Source: Paracoccaceae bacterium
GTDB lineage: Bacteria; Pseudomonadota; Alphaproteobacteria; Rhodobacterales; Rhodobacteraceae
Direction: 5' to 3'
DNA: 14,609 nt
Assembly: GCA_003561595.1 (NCBI GenBank)
Contig: PWWF01000440.1
Location: 1 to 14,609, forward strand
Below, in pieces: positions 8,325 to 14,488 of this stretch. Made by a program: the position numbers and the translations under genes. A model generated the notes under the pieces. It searched no databases. It saw only the letters and a list, made by a program, of their open reading frames with translations, and had not been told where the DNA came from. The stretch's first letter is position 1; every line of letters starts with the position of its first letter.

Positions 8325-8918
8325 ATGACCAATACCATCTTTTCGCGCCGCAAGGCGCTGTCCACTGGCGCCCTGGCCCTTGGCGGGCTGGCCATGCCGA
8401 CGATTCTGCGCGCAGAGATCGAAGAGCGGACAGACCCAGGTGATGGCATGGTGCGCCGCAATGTCATGGGGTTCGTCAACCAGGACTGGCGGGATCATTT
8501 CGACAATCTGAACAAGGGCGCAATCCTGTGCGACACCTATTCGCGCGCCGTGCATTTCTGGTCAGAGGATGAGGAAACCTATCTCGCCTATCCCACCTCC
8601 GTGCCGATGGCCGAGGAATTTACCCGCCGCGGCATGACCGAGGTCACGCTGAAACGGCGCGAGCCCACCTGGATCCCCACGCCCAACATGCGCGAGCGCG
8701 ACCCCTCGCTGCCCGAACGGGTCGAAGCAGGCGATCCGAAAAACCCTATGGGCACACGCGCGATGAACCTGACCTGGCAATATTACCGCGTCCACGGCAT
8801 CGATGATCCCGCCAAGGTGGGGCGCCGCGCGTCCAATGGCTGTTTCGGGCTGATGAACGACCATGTCGAGGAATTGTTCGAACTGGTCGTCGTCGGCACC
8901 CAGGTCCGCGTGATCTGA
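8325..8918 (+). CDS. L,D-transpeptidase (YkuD family), Tat-like signal, copy 1
   Basis: 197 aa. The N-terminus carries a twin-arginine-like signal peptide: SRRKAL followed by the hydrophobic stretch STGALALGGLAMP and a probable cleavage after LRA (about residue 30), so the enzyme should work in the periplasm. The C-terminal half is a YkuD catalytic domain with HGID (His157) and SNGCFGLMN (Cys173 as nucleophile), 16 residues apart as expected. L,D-transpeptidases make 3-3 peptidoglycan cross-links or attach proteins to the wall. The common family motif is SHGCIR; here His is replaced by Asn and the usual Arg by Gly. GGAG lies 10 nt before the ATG. The next gene is a close tandem paralog, and a terminator separates the two. 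Confidence 0.9.
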   Translation: MTNTIFSRRKALSTGALALGGLAMPTILRAEIEERTDPGDGMVRRNVMGFVNQDWRDHFDNLNKGAILCDTYSRAVHFWSEDEETYLAYPTSVPMAEEFTRRGMTEVTLKRREPTWIPTPNMRERDPSLPERVEAGDPKNPMGTRAMNLTWQYYRVHGIDDPAKVGRRASNGCFGLMNDHVEELFELVVVGTQVRVI

Positions 8919-8944
8919 GCGCGGCCACACAGACCTGCCTATGG

Positions 8945-8977
8945 GCCGCGCTGCTGTAGTAGCGCGGCAACATTTTT
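8945..8977 (+). terminator. Rho-independent terminator after L,D-transpeptidase copy 1
   Basis: A perfect 8-bp stem, GCCGCGCT (8945-8952) with AGCGCGGC (8961-8968), has an 8-nt loop and is followed by AACATTTTT. It lies 26 nt after the stop codon and separates the two tandem paralogs into different transcripts. Confidence 0.75.
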
Positions 8978-8999
8978 GGCTGACCCACGCCCTCGTGAC

Positions 9000-9029
9000 T
9001 TGATTCCTCTGCGAAAGCTGAAACATACC
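9000..9029 (+). promoter_or_regulatory. Weak candidate promoter for L,D-transpeptidase copy 2
   Basis: TTGATT (9000-9005) and CATACC (9024-9029) are 18 bp apart, in the short stretch between the copy 1 terminator and the copy 2 start. A promoter is expected here because a terminator lies just upstream, but the match is poor. Confidence 0.22.
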
Positions 9030-9064
9030 AGATTATGTTCAGGCACTTTCCGGAGTATGATTCC

Positions 9065-9664
9065 ATGTCCAGGTCCAAGCTTTCGCGTCGCGCACTCTTG
9101 TCCACCGGGGCACTGGCGCTTGGCGGCCTTGCCATGCCATCGGTGCTGCGCGCGCAATCCCTGCCCGATTACGAGCGCGAATCCAGCGCGAGCATGGTGC
9201 GCCGCAATGTGATGGGCTTTCGCAATCATCACTGGCGCGATCATTTCTCGAATCTGCGGCGCGGTGCGATCCTGTGCGACACTTATTCGCGTGCCCTGCA
9301 TTTCTGGTCCGAGGATGAAAGCACCTATCTGGCGCATCCCTGTTCCGTGCCCATGACCGAGGAATTCACCCGTCGCGGCACGACCGAGATCACCTTGCTG
9401 CGCTACCAGCCCACATGGATTCCCACCCCCAACATGCGCCAGCGCGATCCCTCGCTGCCCGAGCGTGTCGATGGCGGTGACCCGACCAACCCGCTTGGCA
9501 CGCGCGCGATGAATCTGGGCTGGCAGTATTACCGCATCCACGGCATCGACAACCCCGCCAAGATCGGGCGGCGCGCGTCGAACGGCTGTTTCGGACTGAT
9601 GAACCCGCATGTGGAACGGCTGTACGAACTGGTGCAGGTCGGCACACAGGTCCGCGTGATCTGA
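9065..9664 (+). CDS. L,D-transpeptidase (YkuD family), Tat-like signal, copy 2
   Basis: 199 aa and, over the last 156 residues, about 80% identical to copy 1 in my by-eye alignment. It has the same architecture: SRRALL twin-arginine-like motif, hydrophobic stretch STGALALGGLAMP, probable cleavage after LRA, and a C-terminal YkuD domain with HGID (His159) and SNGCFGLMN (Cys175). The signal peptide and the region around the active site are nearly identical in both copies. The short linker after the signal peptide has diverged completely, which suggests it is under little constraint. The ATG at 9065 has GGAG 9 nt upstream and gives the same length as copy 1; an ATG at 9035 lacks a ribosome site and would add ten residues before the signal. 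It is probably the product of a tandem duplication; separate promoter and terminator suggest separate expression. Confidence 0.9.
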   Translation: MSRSKLSRRALLSTGALALGGLAMPSVLRAQSLPDYERESSASMVRRNVMGFRNHHWRDHFSNLRRGAILCDTYSRALHFWSEDESTYLAHPCSVPMTEEFTRRGTTEITLLRYQPTWIPTPNMRQRDPSLPERVDGGDPTNPLGTRAMNLGWQYYRIHGIDNPAKIGRRASNGCFGLMNPHVERLYELVQVGTQVRVI

Positions 9665-9689
9665 GGGGCCGCCCCCTCGCAGATATGAC

Positions 9690-9719
9690 AAAGGCCCCGG
9701 CGCAAGCGCGGGGCCTTTT
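9690..9719 (+). terminator. Strong terminator between L,D-transpeptidase copy 2 and secE
   Basis: A perfect 10-bp stem, AAAGGCCCCG (9690-9699) with CGGGGCCTTT (9709-9718), has a 9-nt loop and ends in TTTT. It is 25 nt after the copy 2 stop. Read on the other strand it follows the secE stop (9743) by about 24 nt with three T's, so it may serve both convergent units. Confidence 0.85.
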
Positions 9720-9742
9720 GCATGATGGCGATGGCAGGCGGA

Positions 9743-9940
9743 TTAGTTGAAGATGCCAAGTATCCCGCCCAGACCTGTGCGGATCGCCAGATCGACCAGA
9801 AAGAAGAACACAGCCGTCAGCGCGGCCATGACCAGCACCATCACGGTGGTCACCAGCACTTCGCGCCGCGTGGGCCAGGTCACCTTGGCCGCTTCGGCCC
9901 GTACCTGCTGCATGAACTGAAAGGGGTTCGTCTTGGCCAT
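9743..9940 (-). CDS. secE: Preprotein translocase subunit SecE
   Basis: 65 aa, the short single-span form of SecE found in most bacteria outside the enterics. It contains the conserved cytoplasmic segment EAAKVTWPTRREVLVTT (about 16-32) followed by one membrane helix (about 28-53, VMVLVMAALTAVFFFLVDLA). SecE clamps SecY in the inner-membrane SecYEG channel. The ATG at 9940 has AAGGA 8 nt upstream. In most bacteria nusG follows secE directly. Here a terminator and convergent L,D-transpeptidase genes follow instead, and no nusG is present in the window. Confidence 0.96.
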   Translation of the reverse strand: MAKTNPFQFMQQVRAEAAKVTWPTRREVLVTTVMVLVMAALTAVFFFLVDLAIRTGLGGILGIFN

Positions 9941-9966
9941 GCTTGCATCCTTGTCGCCTTGGCCCC

Positions 9967-9995
9967 GACATACGCAGCCCCTGCCCGGGATTCAA
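9967..9995 (-). promoter_or_regulatory. Candidate secE promoter
   Basis: On the - strand, TTGAAT (9995-9990) and TATGTC (9972-9967) are separated by 17 bp. This predicts a start near 9960 and a short leader holding the AAGGA ribosome site. It would let secE be expressed independently of the sulfotransferase-like gene, whose stop lies 36 bp upstream of the -35 box. Confidence 0.45.
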
Positions 9996-10022
9996 GTCGT
10001 TTTGCGCCGCGCGGTCGGGTTT

Positions 10023-10034
10023 GTGAGCGCTCAC
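10023..10034. promoter_or_regulatory. Perfect 12-bp palindrome, operator-like
   Basis: GTGAGCGCTCAC is a perfect inverted repeat that includes the stop codon of the sulfotransferase-like gene. With the preceding TT it matches 14 bases of the idealised symmetric lac operator. It sits roughly 63-75 bp upstream of the predicted secE start point. A role as a LacI-family site is speculation based on the sequence only. Confidence 0.25.
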
Positions 10035-10954
10035 GGCACAAGGCGGGTCACACGATCCATGCGCGCAAGCTGGTCCCAGTCATCCCGATACTGCGCCACG
10101 CTCTGCGCCCGCGCCTCGGCCCCGAACGGGTCGGGGCCGGGCCAGCGATCCGATTTCGGAAAGCGACGCTGCGCGCGGCGCACGGCCTTGTCGAGCGGAA
10201 ATTCCGGGTCCTCGGCCAGTTTGGCCTGGATGAACTCGATGCCCCGCGCCGATGGCCCCGGCAGATGCGCGCCCTCCAGCATCGGAACCGGGGTGTCAGT
10301 ACCGCATAGCATAGGCCCGAGGCGCGGCGCGAGTGCGGCCATATCCTCGAACCGCCACAGGATCACCCGCGCCACATCCGGCACGGCCAGCAGTCGCGCC
10401 ACCAATTCGGACCAGCGCAGCGCCAGCGGGGTCAGCCCGGCCATGAACAGACCGAAACTGACGGGTTTGCGGGCCAGAAACTGATGCCCCCAGGCCGAAT
10501 TCAACAGCCCCAGCGGGTCCCGCAGCGCCAGCGCCACAGTCACCTCGCCCAGCCCCAGCGAGGTGATGAGCGCATGCAGGCACTGGCCCGCATCGGGGTA
10601 AAGCTGCGCCCCCAGCGCCAGATCGGGCGGGCGGGTCGTACCCAGAAAATTCTCGTCCGACAACAGGATACGCTGCCCCTCGCCGCGCATCTGCGCGATA
10701 TCCTCGCGGATGGTCTGATGCTTGCGCCACAGCGCCTCTGCCGGGCGCATCAGCGAGCGGACCTGATAATGCCGTCGCGTCAGGTCCGGCCCGATATAGG
10801 CGCAGCCCTCGCGCGCCAGCGCCTCCCGGTGGGCCAGATACGAGCGTTGCAAAAGCGTGCTGGCGGTCTTGTGCGCGCCCAGATGCAGGGTGACAGGCGG
10901 CAGGCCAGCAGACTGCCTGGCAGAAGGACCCGACGCGTCGATTTTCTGGACCAT
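10031..10954 (-). CDS. Sulfotransferase-like P-loop protein
   Basis: 307 aa from the ATG at 10954. The N-terminus has VTLHLGAHKTAST (residues 21-33), which matches the 5'-phosphosulfate-binding loop of PAPS-dependent sulfotransferases (compare HIGTHKTGTT). LRDPLGLLNSAW (144-155), with Arg145 and Ser153, resembles their 3'-phosphate-binding motif. No signal peptide or membrane span is seen, so it is probably cytoplasmic. The acceptor substrate is unknown; such proteins in Rhodobacteraceae are often annotated only as sulfotransferase family or hypothetical. The start is uncertain: an ATG at 11005 adds 17 residues without a ribosome site, while the chosen ATG has AAGGGG 13 nt upstream, rather far. 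The gene lies between tRNA-Trp and secE, an unusual place for an accessory gene. Confidence 0.65.
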   Translation of the reverse strand: MVQKIDASGPSARQSAGLPPVTLHLGAHKTASTLLQRSYLAHREALAREGCAYIGPDLTRRHYQVRSLMRPAEALWRKHQTIREDIAQMRGEGQRILLSDENFLGTTRPPDLALGAQLYPDAGQCLHALITSLGLGEVTVALALRDPLGLLNSAWGHQFLARKPVSFGLFMAGLTPLALRWSELVARLLAVPDVARVILWRFEDMAALAPRLGPMLCGTDTPVPMLEGAHLPGPSARGIEFIQAKLAEDPEFPLDKAVRRAQRRFPKSDRWPGPDPFGAEARAQSVAQYRDDWDQLARMDRVTRLVP

Positions 10955-10986
10955 TGATGCGACACAACCCCTTGTTCTTGCGAAAG

Positions 10987-11172
10987 TTACTGCGCATCCA
11001 TGCAAAAGACAGCGCCCTTACCCCCTTCAGTATCATCGACCCGCCCCGATGTCATGAACAAGCCGCCCTGCCCGCCGCCTGCAGACATGACCTGTGGATC
11101 GACGCTATGGGCTGCCATGGCAAGGTCGCGCAGACAGCCGCCGCGGGCCATGTCTGGGACATGAATCTGCAT
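10987..11172 (-). pseudogene. Degenerate heavy-metal-associated (CopZ-like) domain, probable pseudogene
   Basis: A 61-codon frame starting at ATG 11172 begins MQIHVPDMARGGCLRDLAMA and continues with HSVDP. This closely follows the start of small copper chaperones (HMA domain, usually VPDM-x-CGGC, about 65 aa). The first metal-binding cysteine is Arg here, so the CxxC site has become RxxC and should not bind copper normally. The second half keeps only a faint resemblance (FMTSGRVDDTE) and ends abnormally (GAVFCMDAQ). The ATG overlaps by one base the TGA (11174-11172) of an upstream coding-like frame, a layout typical of translationally coupled genes. No good ribosome site is visible. I read it as the decayed end of a former operon; a living protein with a changed function is the alternative. 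Confidence 0.35.
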
Positions 11173-11484
11173 CAAGGGTGTTCTCTGGTTGATCTGATGC
11201 GCTTTCGGACAGAATTTCCTGTCATCGCAAGGTCGCGGGCGTTGAGCAGGATCCCCTCTGGCGGCGTGCTCCAGCGCATGGGGCTGTCCGAATGCGACAT
11301 CAGGGCGGCACCCTCGTCCGGCAACCCGCTCAGCATGGCCGAGGGGAGGCAGGTCAGGCAGGCTCTGCAAGAGACATTATCCCAAGGCTGGACGCCCCCC
11401 CAGAGACAGGAAGTCCAGGGAAGCCGCCTGCCCGTTCATCAACGCGCCCTGCGGCGTTCTGAACAGGGCTCGATTTCTTGACAT
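11172..11484 (-). pseudogene. Coding-like, frame-broken region upstream of the HMA relic
   Basis: Between tRNA-Trp and the HMA relic there is no intact gene. A frame starting at ATG 11484 (MSRNRALFRTPQGALMNGQA) runs to a run of seven G's (C's on the + strand, 11395-11401) and stops shortly afterwards. One base shorter at that run, it would continue in a frame with strongly G/C-rich third positions to the TGA at 11174-11172, which overlaps the HMA relic ATG. I do not recognise the product. It could be a decayed gene, a sequencing slip or chance. The stretch 11485-11646 shows nothing I can support. Confidence 0.2.
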
Positions 11485-11646
11485 GATGAAGACGCTTCGA
11501 TCTTTCCTGCATGGGCAGAGCCTGATGCCGCCAGCACGCCCGGACAGATAAGCGTTCGTGCCGACAGAATTGAGAACCACAGACGCCCTGTGCGGGACGG
11601 CACGCGCAATCGGGCAGTGCAGAGCAGGAAATATCATGTCCTGGAC

Positions 11647-11722
11647 TGGCAGGGGCAGAGGGACTCGAACCCCCGACCCTCGGTTTTGGAGACCGATGCT
11701 CTACCAACTGAGCTATACCCCT
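11647..11722 (-). tRNA. trpT: tRNA-Trp (anticodon CCA)
   Basis: A complete 76-nt cloverleaf can be folded by hand: acceptor AGGGGTA with TGCCCCT, D arm GCTC/GAGC with loop AGTTGGTA, anticodon arm TCGGT/ACCGA with loop CTCCAAA, variable loop GGGTC, T arm GGGGG/CCCTC with loop TTCGAGT, discriminator G and encoded CCA. The anticodon CCA (11689-11687) reads the Trp codon UGG. Its position between tuf and secE is the classic one for this tRNA, although both neighbours are now far away. Confidence 0.97.
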
Positions 11723-11733
11723 AGGCCGCCCTT

Positions 11734-11762
11734 TGCCTAATCCACTGAAGGGCCTGTTGCAA
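11734..11762 (-). promoter_or_regulatory. Candidate tRNA-Trp promoter
   Basis: On the - strand, TTGCAA (11762-11757) and TAGGCA (11739-11734) are spaced by 17 bp. The start would be about 5 nt before the mature tRNA, and a GC-rich stretch (GGCGGCCT) follows the -10 box, as is common for stable-RNA promoters. The -10 match is weak. Confidence 0.3.
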
Positions 11763-11809
11763 GCCGCCAATCACCACGCGCGGATATTTTTCGCAAACCC
11801 GCCCATAGG

Positions 11810-12520
11810 TCAAAACTCTGCCCAAAGCCCGATGCGCCCGCCCGCTTCGCGCCAGTTGCCAAAGCTGCGCCCGTAGCCGATGGTAACGGTATAGCGTTGT
11901 CCGAAATCCAGAGCCGTCGTCACGCCCAGGCGCGGCAACGGGTCGCCATCAGACACACTGACCGCCCCATCCACCCAGATGCGCATACCTTGCCACGCCT
12001 CCAGCCCCAGTTGCAGCGTGGCATCCCGCTGACCGTCACGCAGCGGACCGGCGATGCCCGCCGAAACCCCAAGCCGCGCCCAGCCATCCCGGTCCAGCAC
12101 CGAAAAACCGCGCCCCAGATGCCCGGCCAGCCGCACCCTGTCTGCGCTGAATTCCGGGTTTGACGAGACCTGCAATTCGAGTGCGGCGGGGCTTTGCGGC
12201 ATCACCTCTCCCAGATGCCAGCGCAGGAATGCGCGTAACCGGATGGGCGCATCCTCCAATCCCAGAAGAATGGGCCGGGCCGCCGCCTCGGTCCAGCCGC
12301 TATCCGCCCGAAGCGAACCGCCCAGCGTAAAGCGATCACTCAGACCATACTCGATGTAATCGCTTTGTCCCAACCGCGCCTGTCCATGCGCACGGTCAAA
12401 CGCGATGTCAGCCGCGAAGTAAACCTTGCCCGCCCCGCGTGGCCAGGGCCCGCCCAGGGCCGCCGCGGGCAACAGCACGCAGAGGAGTCCGATCAGGGCA
12501 CAGTGATGCCAGCGCAACAT
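11810..12520 (-). CDS. Predicted small outer-membrane beta-barrel protein, function unknown
   Basis: 236 aa. A Sec signal peptide is clear: MLRW, then the hydrophobic stretch CALIGLLCVLLPAAALG with likely cleavage near residue 23. The mature part has many short alternating segments with glycine and aromatic residues (YGLSDRFTLGGSLRA, LGVTTALDFGQRYTVTIGYG) and ends in the aromatic LWAEF. A C-terminal Phe on an amphipathic strand is typical of proteins inserted by the BAM machinery. I do not recognise a named family and assign no function. It starts 45 bp after the ABC exporter stop on the same strand, with GGGTGA about 10 nt before the ATG. It may be co-transcribed with the exporter, and a link between the two is possible but unproven. 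Confidence 0.75.
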   Translation of the reverse strand: MLRWHHCALIGLLCVLLPAAALGGPWPRGAGKVYFAADIAFDRAHGQARLGQSDYIEYGLSDRFTLGGSLRADSGWTEAAARPILLGLEDAPIRLRAFLRWHLGEVMPQSPAALELQVSSNPEFSADRVRLAGHLGRGFSVLDRDGWARLGVSAGIAGPLRDGQRDATLQLGLEAWQGMRIWVDGAVSVSDGDPLPRLGVTTALDFGQRYTVTIGYGRSFGNWREAGGRIGLWAEF

Positions 12521-12565
12521 GGCTTACTGTCACCCAGACAGGGTTAACGAAAGGTTACCGGGTGC

Positions 12566-14416
12566 TCACGGCTCCAGCAGGAACCCGCCCGATTGCCGCG
12601 CCCAGAGCCGCGCATAAAGCCCGTCTTGTTCCAGCAGGTCCTCATGCCGCCCCGCCTCAATGATCCGCCCCTGATCCATCACCACCAGCCGGTCCATGGC
12701 CGCGATGGTGGACAGCCGATGCGCAATCGCGATCACGGTCTTGCCCTGCATCAGCCGGGTCAGTTGCGCCTGGATCGCGGCTTCGACCTCGGAATCGAGC
12801 GCCGATGTCGCCTCATCGAGAATCAGGATCGGCGCATCCTTGAGCGCGACCCGCGCAATGGCGATCCGCTGGCGCTGCCCGCCCGACAGCTTCACGCCCC
12901 GTTCGCCCACATGCGCATCCAGCCCCCGGCGGCCCTGCGCATCGACCAGATCGGCGACAAAGCCTTCGGCCTCGGCCACCTGCAGGGCGGCCTGAATCTG
13001 CGCCTCGCTCGCATCGGGGCGCCCATAGGCGATGTTGTCGCGCACGGAGCGATGCAGCAGCGCCGTGTCCTGCGTGACCATCCCGATCGCCGCGCGCAGA
13101 CTGTCCTGCGTCACCCCCGCAATATCCTGCCCGTCAATCAGGATCCGCCCGTGATCGAGGTCGTAGAACCGCAAGAGCAAGTTCACCAGTGTCGATTTGC
13201 CCGCGCCCGACCGGCCCACCAGCCCGACTTTTTCACCCGGTGCGATATCGAGTGTCAGATCCTCCAGCACCGCCGGTTTGCGCCCAGAGGGGCCCGCATA
13301 GCGAAAGGTCACGCCGTCGAACTGCACCCGCCCCGCGCGCGTCTGCAAGGGCACGGCACCGGGACTATCCGTGATGCTGCGCTGCTGCGACAGAGTGGTG
13401 ACACCGTCGCGCACGGTCCCGATATTCTCGAACAGTTGCGCGAATTCCCACATCACCCAATGCGACATGTTACCCAGGCGCAGCGCCAGCGGGATCGCCA
13501 CGGCCAGCGCGCCCAGATCGATCCGGCCATTCAGCCACAGCCACAGTCCCAGCCCGGTCACCCCGGCGGTCAGCAATGCGTTCAGGATATTGACCCCGAC
13601 ATCCTGCCAGGCGATCAGACGGAACTGGCGATAAACAGTCTGCAGGAACCCATCGAGCCCCTCGCGCGCATAATCCTCTTCGCGGTCGGTATGGCTGAAC
13701 AGCTTGACTGTGGCGATATTGGTGTAGCTGTCCACGATCCGGCCCGTCATCATGGCGCGCGCATCGGCCTGTTCCTGACTGACCCGCCCCAGACGCGGCA
13801 CGATCACCCATAAAAGCGCACCATAGGCCAGCGACCACAGCAGAAACGGCAGCGCGAGCCAGCCATCCTGCGTGCCCGCCAGCCACAGGGTGCCCAGGAA
13901 ATAGGCACCGATATAGACCGCGACATCCATCATCTTCATGACGACCTCGCGCACCGAGAGCGCGGTCTGCATCAGCCGCGTGGCGATGCGGCCCGCGAAT
14001 TCGTCCTGAAAATAGCCCATCGACTGGCCCAGCAGCCAGCGATGCGCCTGCCAGCGGATGCGCTGCGGAAAATTGCCGATGACGACCTGATACATGACCA
14101 GCGCGCCCAGGATCGCAACGACAGGCAGCACGATCAGTTGCAACCCGGCCATGCCCATCAGCCGCCCCCCTTCTTCCGCCAGAAAGCGGTCGGGGCCAAG
14201 CTCGGTCATCCGGTTCACCAGCGTGCCCAGATACCCGATCAGGATGATCTCGATGATGGCAAACACCGCCGACAGGCCCGACATGGCCAGCAGCCATGGC
14301 AGGATCGGGCGCGCGAAATGCACTGTAAAGCCCCAGAGCGAAGCAGGCGGACGGGTCGGCGCCTCTGGCGGATAGGCGTCAACGCGCGATTCGAAATAGG
14401 CAAACAGGGTCTTCAT
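12566..14416 (-). CDS. ABC exporter, fused membrane and ATPase domains (multidrug/MsbA-like)
   Basis: 616 aa half-transporter that would act as a dimer in the inner membrane. The N-terminal half (about 30-340) has several hydrophobic spans of the type I ABC exporter fold. The C-terminal ATPase domain has Walker A GRSGAGKST (401-409), signature LSGGQ (510-514), Walker B ILILDEATSALD (Asp534, Glu535) and switch His566 in IAHRLST, all intact. The substrate (drug, lipid or other) cannot be told from sequence. ATG 14416 gives MKTLFAYFESRVDAY, a usual N-terminus for this subfamily. A longer frame from 14473 would translate through the tuf terminator and is rejected. The start codon lies only 14 bp beyond that terminator, leaving no room for a separate promoter after it. 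Confidence 0.93.
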   Translation of the reverse strand: MKTLFAYFESRVDAYPPEAPTRPPASLWGFTVHFARPILPWLLAMSGLSAVFAIIEIILIGYLGTLVNRMTELGPDRFLAEEGGRLMGMAGLQLIVLPVVAILGALVMYQVVIGNFPQRIRWQAHRWLLGQSMGYFQDEFAGRIATRLMQTALSVREVVMKMMDVAVYIGAYFLGTLWLAGTQDGWLALPFLLWSLAYGALLWVIVPRLGRVSQEQADARAMMTGRIVDSYTNIATVKLFSHTDREEDYAREGLDGFLQTVYRQFRLIAWQDVGVNILNALLTAGVTGLGLWLWLNGRIDLGALAVAIPLALRLGNMSHWVMWEFAQLFENIGTVRDGVTTLSQQRSITDSPGAVPLQTRAGRVQFDGVTFRYAGPSGRKPAVLEDLTLDIAPGEKVGLVGRSGAGKSTLVNLLLRFYDLDHGRILIDGQDIAGVTQDSLRAAIGMVTQDTALLHRSVRDNIAYGRPDASEAQIQAALQVAEAEGFVADLVDAQGRRGLDAHVGERGVKLSGGQRQRIAIARVALKDAPILILDEATSALDSEVEAAIQAQLTRLMQGKTVIAIAHRLSTIAAMDRLVVMDQGRIIEAGRHEDLLEQDGLYARLWARQSGGFLLEP

Positions 14417-14430
14417 GGCCTTGGTCCAAT

Positions 14431-14461
14431 AGAAAAGGGGCGTGTTCCTCACACGCCCCTT
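14431..14461 (-). terminator. Strong rho-independent terminator of tuf
   Basis: On the - strand, AAGGGGCGTGT (14461-14451) pairs perfectly with ACACGCCCCTT (14445-14435) over a 5-nt loop and continues into TTTTCT. It begins 27 nt after the tuf stop codon and ends 14 nt before the ABC exporter start codon. Confidence 0.9.
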
Positions 14462-14488
14462 GATCAAGAACAAGGCGTAGAGGCTTGA

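Noticed and set aside
10954..11481. 175-codon + strand frame with a faint DUF1127-like segment (LQRMGLSECDIRAA)
   Set aside because: The resemblance is only a few residues, there is no ribosome site, and the opposite strand in the same region shows better coding signs.
12593..13813. 406-codon open frame on the + strand opposite the ABC exporter
   Set aside because: Antisense to the conserved ATPase and membrane domains; composition is rich in Arg, His, Pro and Gln with no motif.
13470..14297. 275-codon - strand frame inside the ABC exporter gene
   Set aside because: Overlaps the membrane domain in another frame, and its product (rich in Gly, Arg, Ala) has no hydrophobic spans or motifs.
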